This document shows, piece by piece, positions 1-7,015 of a stretch of 12,929 nucleotides of DNA. The stretch comes from Fibrobacter sp. (GTDB taxonomy: Bacteria; Fibrobacterota; Fibrobacteria; Fibrobacterales; Fibrobacteraceae). The notes under the pieces were generated by a model. The model was not told the DNA's origin and made no database searches. It was given only the letters and a program-made list of their open reading frames with translations. Both the position numbers and the translations under genes were made by a program. Each line of letters begins with the position of its first letter. Position 1 is the first letter of the stretch. Location of the stretch: positions 1-12,929 of the forward strand of contig JAEDLI010000069.1 in assembly GCA_016295375.1 (NCBI GenBank), written 5' to 3'.

Positions 1-54
1 CACGTTTCGTGTATCAGGTACTTGCTTAGCAAGCACAACGATTTTAAGACTCAT
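1..54 (-). CDS. etfB: Electron transfer flavoprotein beta subunit, N-terminal fragment (runs off left edge)
   Basis: Reading the minus strand from the ATG at 54 gives 18 codons, MSLKIVVLAKQVPDTRNV, before the window ends. This matches the very conserved start of ETF beta/FixA proteins (K-I-V-V-x-x-K-Q-V-P-D-T), the strand that begins the nucleotide-binding alpha/beta domain. ETF beta pairs with ETF alpha, which carries FAD, and passes electrons between flavin dehydrogenases and the respiratory chain or a bifurcating enzyme. Only the N-terminus is visible, so the subtype and the presence of etfA next door cannot be seen. A weak purine-rich site (TAGAGA) precedes the ATG. It lies 160 nt downstream of the CotH gene stop and has its own leader containing a perfect inverted repeat, so it probably starts a separate transcript. 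It could also be a FixA-type paralogue. Confidence 0.85.
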   Translation of the reverse strand, partial: MSLKIVVLAKQVPDTRNV

Positions 55-110
55 AATTCTCTAATGTTTTAATTAGTTGATAGTTGAAACTCTGCAACGT
101 CGCAAAATTT

Positions 111-131
111 ACAATGTATAAAATACATTGT
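111..131. promoter_or_regulatory. 21-bp perfect inverted repeat in the etfB leader (possible operator)
   Basis: Arms ACAATGTAT (111-119) and ATACATTGT (123-131) are exact reverse complements around a 3-nt AAA centre. The element lies 57 nt upstream of the etfB ATG in AT-rich, non-coding DNA. Its size and symmetry suit a dimeric helix-turn-helix repressor or activator. On the minus strand it contains TATTTT and TATACA, either of which could act as a -10 box, so bound protein could block polymerase. The regulator is unknown. The arm does not match the Rex consensus TTGTGA-N8-TCACAA well. As RNA it would form a 9-bp AU-rich hairpin with only a 3-nt loop, so a DNA-level operator is the better guess. 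Confidence 0.5.
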
Positions 132-182
132 TTTCGCAGATGCGGCTTAGTTTTTGTTTGTGAATCCACTTTTTAGGGTGAA

Positions 183-207
183 TCTCTTTTTTGAATCAAA
201 AAAGAGA
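183..207. terminator. AU-rich hairpin downstream of the CotH gene (possible weak bidirectional terminator)
   Basis: TCTCTTTTTT (183-192) pairs perfectly with AAAAAAGAGA (198-207) across the 5-nt loop GAATC. It starts 8 nt past the TAA of the minus-strand CotH gene, where a terminator is expected. The stem is almost all A:U and no clean U-run follows on the minus strand, so intrinsic termination is only possible, not established. It may simply protect the 3' end of the transcript. Confidence 0.4.
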
Positions 208-214
208 CGGGGAA

Positions 215-3001
215 TTACTTAAAATTTGCAGTCAAAGAACTTACTTCTTCGGGCATTATGGTTCGGGTCTTGGCCGTAACCTTGTCGCTCCAGCCGGTAA
301 AGGTCCCGCCGTTTTCTTGAGCCGTAATGGTGACCGGCGTTCCCTTGAAGAAGGAGACGGTCATCGAAGACCTGTCCAGAGGTAAATTATGGACTAGGAT
401 CTTTCCTGAACCACTGACAGAAAGAGTTACCTTGGCAGGCTCCCCCAGAGCGAAAAATTCTTTCATTTCTGACAAGATAACGTCTTGACGGGTTTCTGCA
501 AATGTCTTTATTTTATCGAGTTGGCCGTTCATGTAAGAAGCACTTAGGCTCCATCTCCGCTGATCCTTGGAGATTTCCGATTCAATTTCGCCCATCATGG
601 TACTGATACGGGCAAGTAACCTGGACTTTTCAAAATTCATTGCCAAAAGTACCGGGAATCGATTGATAAAGGCGGTTTTGAAGTCCTTGTTTTCCAATAG
701 CCTACGAAGCAGCAGCGTAGAGGCCGGGCCATTGGGCCAATCGGGACCATCTTCGGCCGTTGCAAATTCGAAAATGTTGTTCTTGAATTCGCTAAACTCG
801 TTGCCAAAACCAAAATCCATATCGTAAATGAACCATTTCCACTTGGTCTTGGGATTTGTCCCGCGCCACTTTTTCAAGTTGTTGGCTGGCCAGTCGCGGT
901 TGTTCATGAACAGTTCCGTATGGATATAATTGATAAAATTATCCACATCAATCTGTTCTGCCATATAAGCATAATTCTTGTCATTATCTAGATGGTTCAT
1001 TGCAAGCCAATCCATTAAAGCTTCGTAATCTGCAGGTGACCCTGCCGTAGCTGAATTATCCGCCTTCAGCAAGTCTACTTCGTCAGGATTCAACCCGTAG
1101 TGGGTCTCGAAATAATATTCCGTCGAGCGTTCCCGGATATTGTGTATGCCGAAATACTCCCCGTTGTAATAAACCACCACGCCGCGCCCACGCTGATAAT
1201 CTACATCCATACCCTCTGTCACAGAACTGCAAAGCCTATCGCGGATATAGTCGCCCCCAAAATTACTTCCATTGCTACGCAACAAGAACACCTTGAACTT
1301 CTTGAGGTTCGGAAAATCCGGGAACAGCGGGTATTCTAGACGCTTGTCGCCGTATTTTTCGCGGAATACAATGGCCACCGACTTCTTCTTGTTTGCGCGA
1401 CTATAATTTCCGAAAATCTGGAAACCGGCATTTTTTGCAAAAGCCGGCGTCTTACTGCCTTTTTCCAGAAGTTCTACAAAAACCGGTATTTCTTTGTCTT
1501 CCCAGTAGTTCGCTCCAAAATGCGGGTCCTTCGCCTGGGCGTTGGGGCCTTCCATATAGATTCCCGTATCGGGGTCAAACAGGGACATGGGATTGGCCGT
1601 CAAGAATACTACAGGCGTTTGGGGTCGCGTTTCGAATACATATGTGCGGGTCACCACATCGCTGGCGACGCTATTCGCAGCAAAGTTCGCGCAACGAAGG
1701 ACGGTCGTATTACTTATTTGGATATTGTCCAGGTGGGCGCTGTTTTCGGTAGGGGAGGCTCCGCCCAATTCGCAACGAACATTCGGCAAACCGGAAAGGT
1801 TTATGGTAAAAGCAGAACTGTAGAATCCTGATGCTGGGAAATTCACCTTCGTTTCGGGGCTTGGTTCGCGGCCAGGGACAACGGCCTTTTGACCATAGCT
1901 GAACGGCGAAGGCTCCGCATAGCCCCAGCCTTCACCATCAGTGAATACCTTGTTGCCATCTTTGTCAATGTAATTGTCGGTATAAGAATAGCTCCAACTC
2001 TTTCCAAGAGGCAGTTCTGGATAGGTGACGGAATCCACAAGTGTTCCGTCCGGTTTCATCAAGAACAGTGTGCCACCTGTTTTTTTCAGCTTGAAATTCG
2101 CGTGAGGTTCATGACCGCGATTTCTCGCGATATAGGAATCCACCTTGAACGATAGAGGACGCAGTTCCTGATCGTCTGGACTAAAACGGGTGCCGTAAAT
2201 ACGGACTAAATCGGGAAGCGTTGAACCCGTGGGAAGGGTAATGCGGTAGGTATAGGTTGAATCCCCGTTTCCCGTAAGGACCTTGCCCCAACCTTTCCAG
2301 TCATCTACGCCGGTTTGGGCCAAACGCAGTAAAAGTTTCCGGTCCTTTTCAATATAGCCCGTAAGCAAGATTTCGTTGGTTTCACTCAAATCTCGCGCAT
2401 CTGCAGAATTTCCCCTGTCGCCAATTCCCACAAAGAAAGCGATAGAATGCCAACCTAGTTCTGTATTCTCGCCATAGCGCATTACCCCGCCGAATTTGCG
2501 AATACCCGATTCATTAAAACAAGGAAGGGAGCCGTTCAAATACTGGACCGAACTTTCCCCCTTGACGGGCGTGTTTTGAGAGTCTGTCCAGACCCAGCAA
2601 CCGTTACCGACCAAATTGATTGTATCGTGAGGAGCTACGTAATCCGGAAGGTTCTTACCCGACATGAACACCACCATCAGGCCCCAGGGCGGTATGGTCA
2701 CGTTTCCGAAAGTCCATTTTTTCGGGTTGTCTCTGGAATCAGTCAATGTCATTCCCGACAGGTTGACTGCCTGGTCCGAACTGTTCCGCAATTCTATCCA
2801 GCCGGCGTCATCGCCTTCGTGGTCCTTATAAACCAAGTTGACGGGGTCCACTTCAGAAAAGACAACTGGACCCCGGGAAATGTTGTCCGGATTTTCACTT
2901 TCGCAATCCAGGCATTCAGCGATGGTAACGGTTCCATCGTCCGAGAAACAGGCAACAAGCCACAGGGCGAAGAACAAGATCGAATAGTTTTTCCATCCCA
3001 T
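215..3001 (-). CDS. CotH-kinase-family surface lipoprotein with lamin-tail, chitobiase-like and InlB-repeat-like domains
   Basis: The 928-residue protein starts at the ATG at 3001, giving MGWKNYSILFFALWLVAC with lipobox Cys18. The open frame continues upstream to 3187, but that part overlaps the EamA gene. Domains by residue: lamin-tail-like start about 46-118 (SEVDP, WIELRN); a second lamin-tail-like segment about 300-370 (GGTLFLMKPDGTLVDSV); a chitobiase/HEX C-terminal-type beta domain about 382-457; a CotH kinase domain about 460-850 with YNGEYFGIHNIRE (612-624), NNRDWPANN (700-708) and YDMDFGFG (726-733); and an InlB B-repeat-like C-terminus from about 856 (GTFTGWSD, LTANFK). CotH is an atypical protein kinase known from spore coats. 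In a non-sporing Gram-negative its substrate is unknown; a role in modifying or anchoring surface proteins is inference. It lies 67 nt after eamA and has a possible promoter of its own. Confidence 0.88.
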   Translation of the reverse strand: MGWKNYSILFFALWLVACFSDDGTVTIAECLDCESENPDNISRGPVVFSEVDPVNLVYKDHEGDDAGWIELRNSSDQAVNLSGMTLTDSRDNPKKWTFGNVTIPPWGLMVVFMSGKNLPDYVAPHDTINLVGNGCWVWTDSQNTPVKGESSVQYLNGSLPCFNESGIRKFGGVMRYGENTELGWHSIAFFVGIGDRGNSADARDLSETNEILLTGYIEKDRKLLLRLAQTGVDDWKGWGKVLTGNGDSTYTYRITLPTGSTLPDLVRIYGTRFSPDDQELRPLSFKVDSYIARNRGHEPHANFKLKKTGGTLFLMKPDGTLVDSVTYPELPLGKSWSYSYTDNYIDKDGNKVFTDGEGWGYAEPSPFSYGQKAVVPGREPSPETKVNFPASGFYSSAFTINLSGLPNVRCELGGASPTENSAHLDNIQISNTTVLRCANFAANSVASDVVTRTYVFETRPQTPVVFLTANPMSLFDPDTGIYMEGPNAQAKDPHFGANYWEDKEIPVFVELLEKGSKTPAFAKNAGFQIFGNYSRANKKKSVAIVFREKYGDKRLEYPLFPDFPNLKKFKVFLLRSNGSNFGGDYIRDRLCSSVTEGMDVDYQRGRGVVVYYNGEYFGIHNIRERSTEYYFETHYGLNPDEVDLLKADNSATAGSPADYEALMDWLAMNHLDNDKNYAYMAEQIDVDNFINYIHTELFMNNRDWPANNLKKWRGTNPKTKWKWFIYDMDFGFGNEFSEFKNNIFEFATAEDGPDWPNGPASTLLLRRLLENKDFKTAFINRFPVLLAMNFEKSRLLARISTMMGEIESEISKDQRRWSLSASYMNGQLDKIKTFAETRQDVILSEMKEFFALGEPAKVTLSVSGSGKILVHNLPLDRSSMTVSFFKGTPVTITAQENGGTFTGWSDKVTAKTRTIMPEEVSSLTANFK

Positions 3002-3010
3002 AGGATTAAA

Positions 3011-3039
3011 TATATACAAAAAAAAGCAAAGCGGCACAA
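3011..3039 (-). promoter_or_regulatory. Possible sigma70-like promoter for the CotH lipoprotein gene
   Basis: On the minus strand TTGTGC (3034-3039) is followed after exactly 17 nt by TATATA (3011-3016). The -35 matches at only 3 of 6 positions and the -10 at 4 of 6. The 17-nt spacer includes an 8-T tract. Transcription would begin about 3-5 nt before the ATG at 3001, giving an almost leaderless mRNA. This agrees with the absence of any Shine-Dalgarno sequence there. The gap is AT-rich, so a chance match is possible. Confidence 0.3.
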
Positions 3040-3068
3040 GAAAAGCGGACGCCCACAAAAAACATCTA

Positions 3069-3911
3069 CTAATCTGCGGATTTTTTGCGTCTGGGCCTGC
3101 GGACAATAAACAGGCAGGCACCGATAAGCACCAAAGCCACTGAAACGGATTTGCCCATGGGGAACGCTTCAGAGAACACCAGTGCACCCGCCAGCGTGGG
3201 AACTGCCGCCCCTATGGCGGCACTGAAGGGAATAATGAACAGCGCCCGCCCGCGGGAGAAGGAAATCTGGGAATAAAGGAAGGCTATCCCGTAGGTTGCA
3301 ATGTAGCCGAGAGTCCTAAAGTCCAGCAACAGGTTCGCCACCGACGAAAGTTCAATATGGTCCAAATCAAAATCCATGGCAAGGCTCTTGTAGAATGCCG
3401 CCGAAAGCCCGAAGCCCACCCCCATAATGAGGGAATCCACCATTTCACGGTCCTTCACGAACAAGTGGGCAAACAAGGTCACCAGGCAGAGCCCACCGGC
3501 ATAGGCCCATAACATGGGAATGTTCTGCAGGGCCGTAGATTCGCCCAGGTTTTCCACGGAATACAAGAGACCCGCCACCACAAAGCAGATGGCCACCACG
3601 ATGCGCTTGGTCAAGGCCTCCTTCAAGATGCAAAAACCCATCAGGGCGGTAAGCACCGGATTCAACACCATCATGGGCTGGACCTGGCTCAGGTCGTACT
3701 GCGCCATGGCGATGTAGTAGCCCAGCGTAGCAAGGCCGGAACAGCAGATGCCCAGCCACCAGAACTTGTTGGTAATGACGCCCTTGAAAAATTCCCAGGG
3801 TCTGGAGGTTCCGCCGGTGCGCTTGCCTACCGTAGAAACTCCGGACTTTTCCAGAATATTTCCACAGGCGAATAAGAAGGCAGGGCCGATTGTGAGTAGT
3901 AAGAAGAGCAT
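3069..3911 (-). CDS. EamA/DMT-superfamily transporter, 10 predicted membrane helices
   Basis: The 280-residue protein is almost wholly hydrophobic, with about ten membrane segments in two similar halves, as in inner-membrane drug/metabolite transporters. The first half has the family pattern AMAQYDLSQVQPMMVLNPV followed by a helix ending LKEALTKR (about residues 68-104). The second half ends in ALVFSEAFPMG and a terminal helix, with a basic cytoplasmic tail RRPRRKKSAD. The substrate cannot be read from sequence; relatives export amino acids, metabolites or drugs. The ATG at 3911 comes 2 nt after the TAA of the four-helix-bundle gene. It has no Shine-Dalgarno sequence, because that position is occupied by the heptad repeat array. 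Translation is therefore probably coupled to, or reinitiated from, the upstream gene. Length and helix count look complete. Confidence 0.87.
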   Translation of the reverse strand: MLFLLLTIGPAFLFACGNILEKSGVSTVGKRTGGTSRPWEFFKGVITNKFWWLGICCSGLATLGYYIAMAQYDLSQVQPMMVLNPVLTALMGFCILKEALTKRIVVAICFVVAGLLYSVENLGESTALQNIPMLWAYAGGLCLVTLFAHLFVKDREMVDSLIMGVGFGLSAAFYKSLAMDFDLDHIELSSVANLLLDFRTLGYIATYGIAFLYSQISFSRGRALFIIPFSAAIGAAVPTLAGALVFSEAFPMGKSVSVALVLIGACLFIVRRPRRKKSAD

Positions 3912-3913
3912 TG

Positions 3914-4366
3914 TTAATTCGGAATTCGGAGTTCGGAGTTCGGAGTTGTTTTTAATTTGGAATTCGAAGTTTGGAGTTCACAATTAGAAAACTGCTTTAA
4001 GCATTTTTGCTTCATAATCTTGTTATGTAGTGTTTTTGTAATTGATACAAGCAACCTAATTAATTCTTCACAATCTGAATTGTAACTTTTAAATGTTTCC
4101 TCATTAACATAGCCTGTTCTATGCAACAATTCTAGCCAATATTGCGTTTCGTCTGCCTCTTTCAATGAAATTGTGAGTTTTGAATAAAAATCAGGCGTAG
4201 ACTGCGCTCTCTTAGCCTCCCGCACATTAGCGCCAATACTAGTTCCACTTCTAAGAACCTGCTTGGACATAACGTACTCATGTTTTTCATCAGAAAGTTT
4301 TTGATAAAGCTCTACCATTCTAATAGAAAAATCCATGCTTTTGTTCTGCAGGTAATTTCTTTCCAT
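3914..4366 (-). CDS. Four-helix-bundle (S23/IVP family) protein with a repeat-encoded C-terminal tail
   Basis: The 150-residue product has the helical pattern of the 23S rRNA intervening-sequence protein family: an N-terminal helix with FSIRMVELYQ, the hallmark RSGTSIGANVREA at about residues 40-52, then KLTISLKEADETQYWLELL, and a last helix ending near residue 118. Family members are about 115-125 residues, form ring-shaped oligomers of four-helix bundles and have no settled function; relatives include Avd of diversity-generating retroelements. I chose the ATG at 4366 because GGAG lies just upstream; an in-frame TTG at 4384 is possible. Residues after about 121 are not family-like, and from about 127 to the stop they are encoded by the 7-nt repeat array (CELQTSNSKLKT, NSELRIPN). 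The gene is much more AT-rich than its neighbours and has heptad arrays at both ends, suggesting insertion or transfer. Confidence 0.85.
   Translation of the reverse strand: MERNYLQNKSMDFSIRMVELYQKLSDEKHEYVMSKQVLRSGTSIGANVREAKRAQSTPDFYSKLTISLKEADETQYWLELLHRTGYVNEETFKSYNSDCEELIRLLVSITKTLHNKIMKQKCLKQFSNCELQTSNSKLKTTPNSELRIPN
3916..3988. repeat. Heptad array A, consensus ARTTCGG, about ten units
   Basis: Successive 7-nt units on the plus strand are AATTCGG, AATTCGG, AGTTCGG, AGTTCGG, AGTTGTT, then a 3-nt TTT interruption, then AATTTGG, AATTCGA, AGTTTGG, AGTTCAC, AATTAGA. The array overlaps the stop codon (3914-3916) and the last ~24 codons of the four-helix-bundle gene. It ends 4 nt before the EamA start. 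Because 7 is not a multiple of 3, the array reads through in frame as a 7-residue peptide period. Confidence 0.85.
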
Positions 4367-4385
4367 TTTTTCTCCAAACTTCAAT

Positions 4386-4413
4386 AAATCCGAAATCTGA
4401 AATCAGAAATCAG
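4386..4413. repeat. Heptad array B, consensus AAATCNG, four units
   Basis: Units are AAATCCG, AAATCTG, AAATCAG, AAATCAG in exact 7-nt register, followed by a decayed AACTATC. The array fills most of the 36-nt gap between the transglycosylase stop and the four-helix-bundle start. It contains the transglycosylase TGA (4403-4405) and its last codons. It resembles array A on the other side of the same small gene. Confidence 0.75.
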
Positions 4414-6844
4414 AACTATCATAAATTTCTTGGTAAATCCAGTAGTTTCCCATGACGCGCTTTACGTAGTCGCGGGTTTCCCAGTAGCTGATTTCTTCGG
4501 CGCGAATATCCCAGTGCTTGCCCTGACCTGCCGCCTGCCAGCGCTTGGTGGGTTTGGGGCCTGCGTTATAGTTGCCCAGAACATACATGTAGTCGTCACT
4601 GTATTCGGCTTTCAAGTCCACCAGGTAACGGACACCCAGGCGAATGTTCATGTAAGGGTTGAAAAGGAGCAGCGGGTCAAAATCGGGAATCCCTTCCTTG
4701 GCGGCCACCATCTTGCCTGTGGCGGGCATAATCTGCAAGAGCCCGCGGGCACCTACCGGAGAGGCTATCTCGAAATTAAAGATGGATTCCTGACGCATGA
4801 CGCTATAGACGAAGAAGGGGTCGATTCGCGTTCCGGAATGGAACTTCACCTGGTCCTTGAAGGGAATGGGATAAAGGTAATGCAGCACATCTATAGGCGG
4901 TGCCATCAGGCGACGACGGTCGATGTTGTTCTGGAACTGCCGTGCAAGCCTGTAGCCGGCAGCCACTTCACCCATTTCGTAGAAGAGCTTGCCGTATTCG
5001 TACAAGAAATCCAGACGCTTGTAATTCTTGCGGCGCACCTCGTCGTAGAGGGCAAAGGCTTCGCCGCTGAAACCGTAAAGGAACAGCTCCCGAATGCGGT
5101 TGTATCGGACCGGGTTGTAGGTGGTGTCCGGCTTGCCAATCTTCTGGGAGGCGCGAATCCAAGCCAGGGTCTCTTCGGGAGACATGGCGACCCCGTGAGC
5201 ATACGGAATGTCTTTCTCTTCCATCAGCTTGTATTCCGCAAGTTTCAGGCGGCTGCGGTGGGCGTAGTAGGCCAGCGGGAAATCCCGGATGCAGTCCAGA
5301 TAGGCTTCACGAGCCAGGGAATCCTTGCCCAGCTTCATGTAGGCATCTCCCAAGAACATGCGGGCCCCGCTTCCGCTCCAAAGGAACGGCTCCTTGGCCG
5401 CATCGATAAAGGCATCGACGGCCTCTTGCCATTTTTCTTGCTTGTAATAGACGAAACCGATGCGGAACTTTGCCCACTGGCGCTTCACATTGTTCTTGAA
5501 CCTGCGATGGGAAAGTTTCTTGAAACACACGATGGCACTGTCGTACTTTTCGTTCTGCTCGTATTCAAAGCCTTTTATCCAGAGGTTGTTGGCGTTTTCC
5601 TTGCTGAACTGGCTTGCGTCCTGCAACAGGGAATCGGTGGTCTTGATTTCTTTGGCGTATTTCTTGGCGTTGTTGCGGTACAGTTTCAAGATAGACTGCA
5701 TCCACAAAGGCTTAGCCTCCACAGAATCCAACAGGAAGCGGAACTGGGCAATAGACTCGTCTTCGCGCTTCAAACTACGAAGCGTAACAGCCCGTTTTTC
5801 CCACAGGGCAATGCGAGTATCCATGTCCAGAGTGCTGGGCGGCAAAAGCTTCTGCAGGGAATCTTCCGGCGCTGCCACCGCAGCAGACGGATTTTTCGCA
5901 AGGGCGATAGAATCCATAATGGCGATGGAATCCAGCAGAACAAGGCAAGCGGACGCCTCGTCCTTGGCGCAGGCCATCCTGGCGTAGGCAATCTTTTCGG
6001 GCAGACTTTCCGGAGTTCCCTGGACCTTACGCAGGCGCTGAATCGCCTTGAAGGCGGAATCCTTGTAAGCCGTAGAACTGGCCAACAGCTGGATATAAAG
6101 TTTCTTGGCCTGGGCCGGCTGCTTGAACTGTTCCAAATACAGGGCGTAGCGGTACTTGAGAGCGGCAGCGTCTTCGCCCTTGGGATACTTTTCCAGGAAC
6201 ACCTTCAGGGAATCCGCATGGGCCGCATCGGTAAGGCTGGTGTCCGCCATGGCGGCTTCGATACGCATACGGGAGGCGGACTTGTCAAAATCGGAATCCT
6301 TGGCGTACTTGTTCCCGAGAGCAAGGGTTGCGCGCATCTTGGCGTAATCCCCCCGCATAAAACAGGTGCGGGCCATTCGCAAAACAACGCTCTTTTCTAG
6401 AACGGAATCCCTGCTCCGCAGAGAATCGTAGGCGGCGTAGGCGCTATCCCAAAGTTCCCTGTAATAGTAATAAGCGGCCTTCGCGAAATCCTGAACGTTT
6501 TTCGAGACGGCAAAATCCGTAGAGGCCCGCTTGGAGCGTTCCGCACGAACTACCAGGTTCTGGAAATCCTTGGGCAGAATCTTTTCTTGTTCTGCAAAGG
6601 GGTCATTCAGGGGGACTGTCGAAATCAGGCTGTCGGTGGTGACAAATGTAGCGGGGAGAGAATCTTTCTTTGCCGTTGTCGGCTTCGGAACAACTGCTGT
6701 TGCACTGGAAGACACGATGGTTGGGGCAGAAGCAGACGATTGGGCGACAGGGGCCGAAGAAGAGACAACTGCAGAAGATACAGAAGCGGTATCAGCAAGA
6801 GCGAAGGCGACACTAAAAAAAAGGACTGTTAAAATTTTACTCAT
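4403..6844 (-). CDS. Soluble lytic murein transglycosylase (SLT domain) with TPR-like helical repeats
   Basis: The 813-residue protein has a signal peptide (MSKILTVLFFSVAFALA), a Ser/Ala/Val-rich low-complexity linker to about residue 55, a long helical region with TPR-like repeats (clearest at about 419-540), and a C-terminal SLT domain from about 669. Catalytic motifs are present: MRQES with the general-acid Glu686, GARGLLQIMP (698-707), NPYMNIRLGVRYL and NYNAGP (758-763). Such enzymes cleave MurNAc-GlcNAc bonds in the periplasm to give 1,6-anhydro products, for wall turnover or insertion of envelope machines. The architecture resembles Slt70 but is longer in the helical part. No strong Shine-Dalgarno precedes the ATG at 6844. 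The stop is embedded in a heptad array, with the four-helix-bundle gene 36 nt on. The enzyme class is clear; the exact subfamily is less so. Confidence 0.92.
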   Translation of the reverse strand: MSKILTVLFFSVAFALADTASVSSAVVSSSAPVAQSSASAPTIVSSSATAVVPKPTTAKKDSLPATFVTTDSLISTVPLNDPFAEQEKILPKDFQNLVVRAERSKRASTDFAVSKNVQDFAKAAYYYYRELWDSAYAAYDSLRSRDSVLEKSVVLRMARTCFMRGDYAKMRATLALGNKYAKDSDFDKSASRMRIEAAMADTSLTDAAHADSLKVFLEKYPKGEDAAALKYRYALYLEQFKQPAQAKKLYIQLLASSTAYKDSAFKAIQRLRKVQGTPESLPEKIAYARMACAKDEASACLVLLDSIAIMDSIALAKNPSAAVAAPEDSLQKLLPPSTLDMDTRIALWEKRAVTLRSLKREDESIAQFRFLLDSVEAKPLWMQSILKLYRNNAKKYAKEIKTTDSLLQDASQFSKENANNLWIKGFEYEQNEKYDSAIVCFKKLSHRRFKNNVKRQWAKFRIGFVYYKQEKWQEAVDAFIDAAKEPFLWSGSGARMFLGDAYMKLGKDSLAREAYLDCIRDFPLAYYAHRSRLKLAEYKLMEEKDIPYAHGVAMSPEETLAWIRASQKIGKPDTTYNPVRYNRIRELFLYGFSGEAFALYDEVRRKNYKRLDFLYEYGKLFYEMGEVAAGYRLARQFQNNIDRRRLMAPPIDVLHYLYPIPFKDQVKFHSGTRIDPFFVYSVMRQESIFNFEIASPVGARGLLQIMPATGKMVAAKEGIPDFDPLLLFNPYMNIRLGVRYLVDLKAEYSDDYMYVLGNYNAGPKPTKRWQAAGQGKHWDIRAEEISYWETRDYVKRVMGNYWIYQEIYDSSDF

Positions 6845-6873
6845 TCTGGTTTACGTCATGCGGTGCATCGTAT

Positions 6874-6908
6874 GTGTAGGTTGTAGGTGTTAGGTTTTAG
6901 GCATTAGG
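6874..6908. repeat. Heptad array C, consensus NNKTAGG, five units
   Basis: The plus-strand units GTGTAGG, TTGTAGG, TGTTAGG, TTTTAGG and CATTAGG follow each other with no phase break. TAGG is fixed in every unit and the first two or three positions vary. The array lies 29 nt upstream of the transglycosylase ATG, so it would be in that gene's 5' leader if transcription starts further up. Array D, read on the minus strand, has the same TAGG core. Confidence 0.8.
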
Positions 6909-6950
6909 GCTGATAGAGATAATTAGATGTCATTTCAAACATCTCTAGCA

Positions 6951-6975
6951 GATCCTCGCCTACGCGAGGATGACA
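6951..6975. repeat. REP-like palindrome, copy 1 (loop CTAC)
   Basis: ATCCTCGC (6952-6959) pairs perfectly with GCGAGGAT (6964-6971) across the 4-nt loop CTAC, with conserved flanks G before and GACA after. A second copy with an identical stem and loop TTTC lies at 10831-10855. Neither copy is followed by a U-run, so these look like dispersed extragenic palindromes rather than intrinsic terminators. This copy lies in the 168-nt gap between ptsI and the transglycosylase, between two heptad arrays. An outer pairing of 6925-6933 with 6970-6978 could extend it. Confidence 0.75.
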
Positions 6976-6980
6976 TCTGG

Positions 6981-7015
6981 CATCACTCACACCACACATT
7001 TCATATTCCACATTA
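6981..7015. repeat. Heptad array F, consensus CAYAYYN, five units
   Basis: The plus-strand units are CATCACT, CACACCA, CACATTT, CATATTC and CACATTA. Every unit begins with CA and the register is unbroken. The last unit ends exactly at the ptsI stop codon (7013-7015). This is a third array type, unrelated in sequence to the TAGG array 73 nt away in the same gap. The consensus is loose, so this is the second weakest of the arrays. Confidence 0.55.

Noticed and set aside
191..385. A 64-codon plus-strand open frame at the left edge
   Set aside because: It starts in the hairpin and runs antisense through the end of the CotH gene, with no ribosome-binding site or recognisable protein.
3002..3187. 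A 62-residue N-terminal extension of the CotH protein
   Set aside because: It would overlap the EamA coding region by over 100 nt. The ATG at 3001 gives a proper lipoprotein signal with lipobox LVAC.
3914..4366. A diversity-generating retroelement, suggested by the Avd-like four-helix-bundle protein
   Set aside because: No reverse transcriptase, template/variable repeat pair or target C-type lectin gene is in the window.
4430..6400. A 656-codon open frame on the plus strand, antisense to the transglycosylase
   Set aside because: It mirrors codon bias of the real gene, which has a signal peptide and complete SLT motifs. The antisense translation shows no domain, and all other genes are on the minus strand.
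6951..6975. REP-like hairpin as the intrinsic terminator of ptsI
   Set aside because: No U-tract follows the stem on the minus strand, and an identical stem upstream of trmH has none either.
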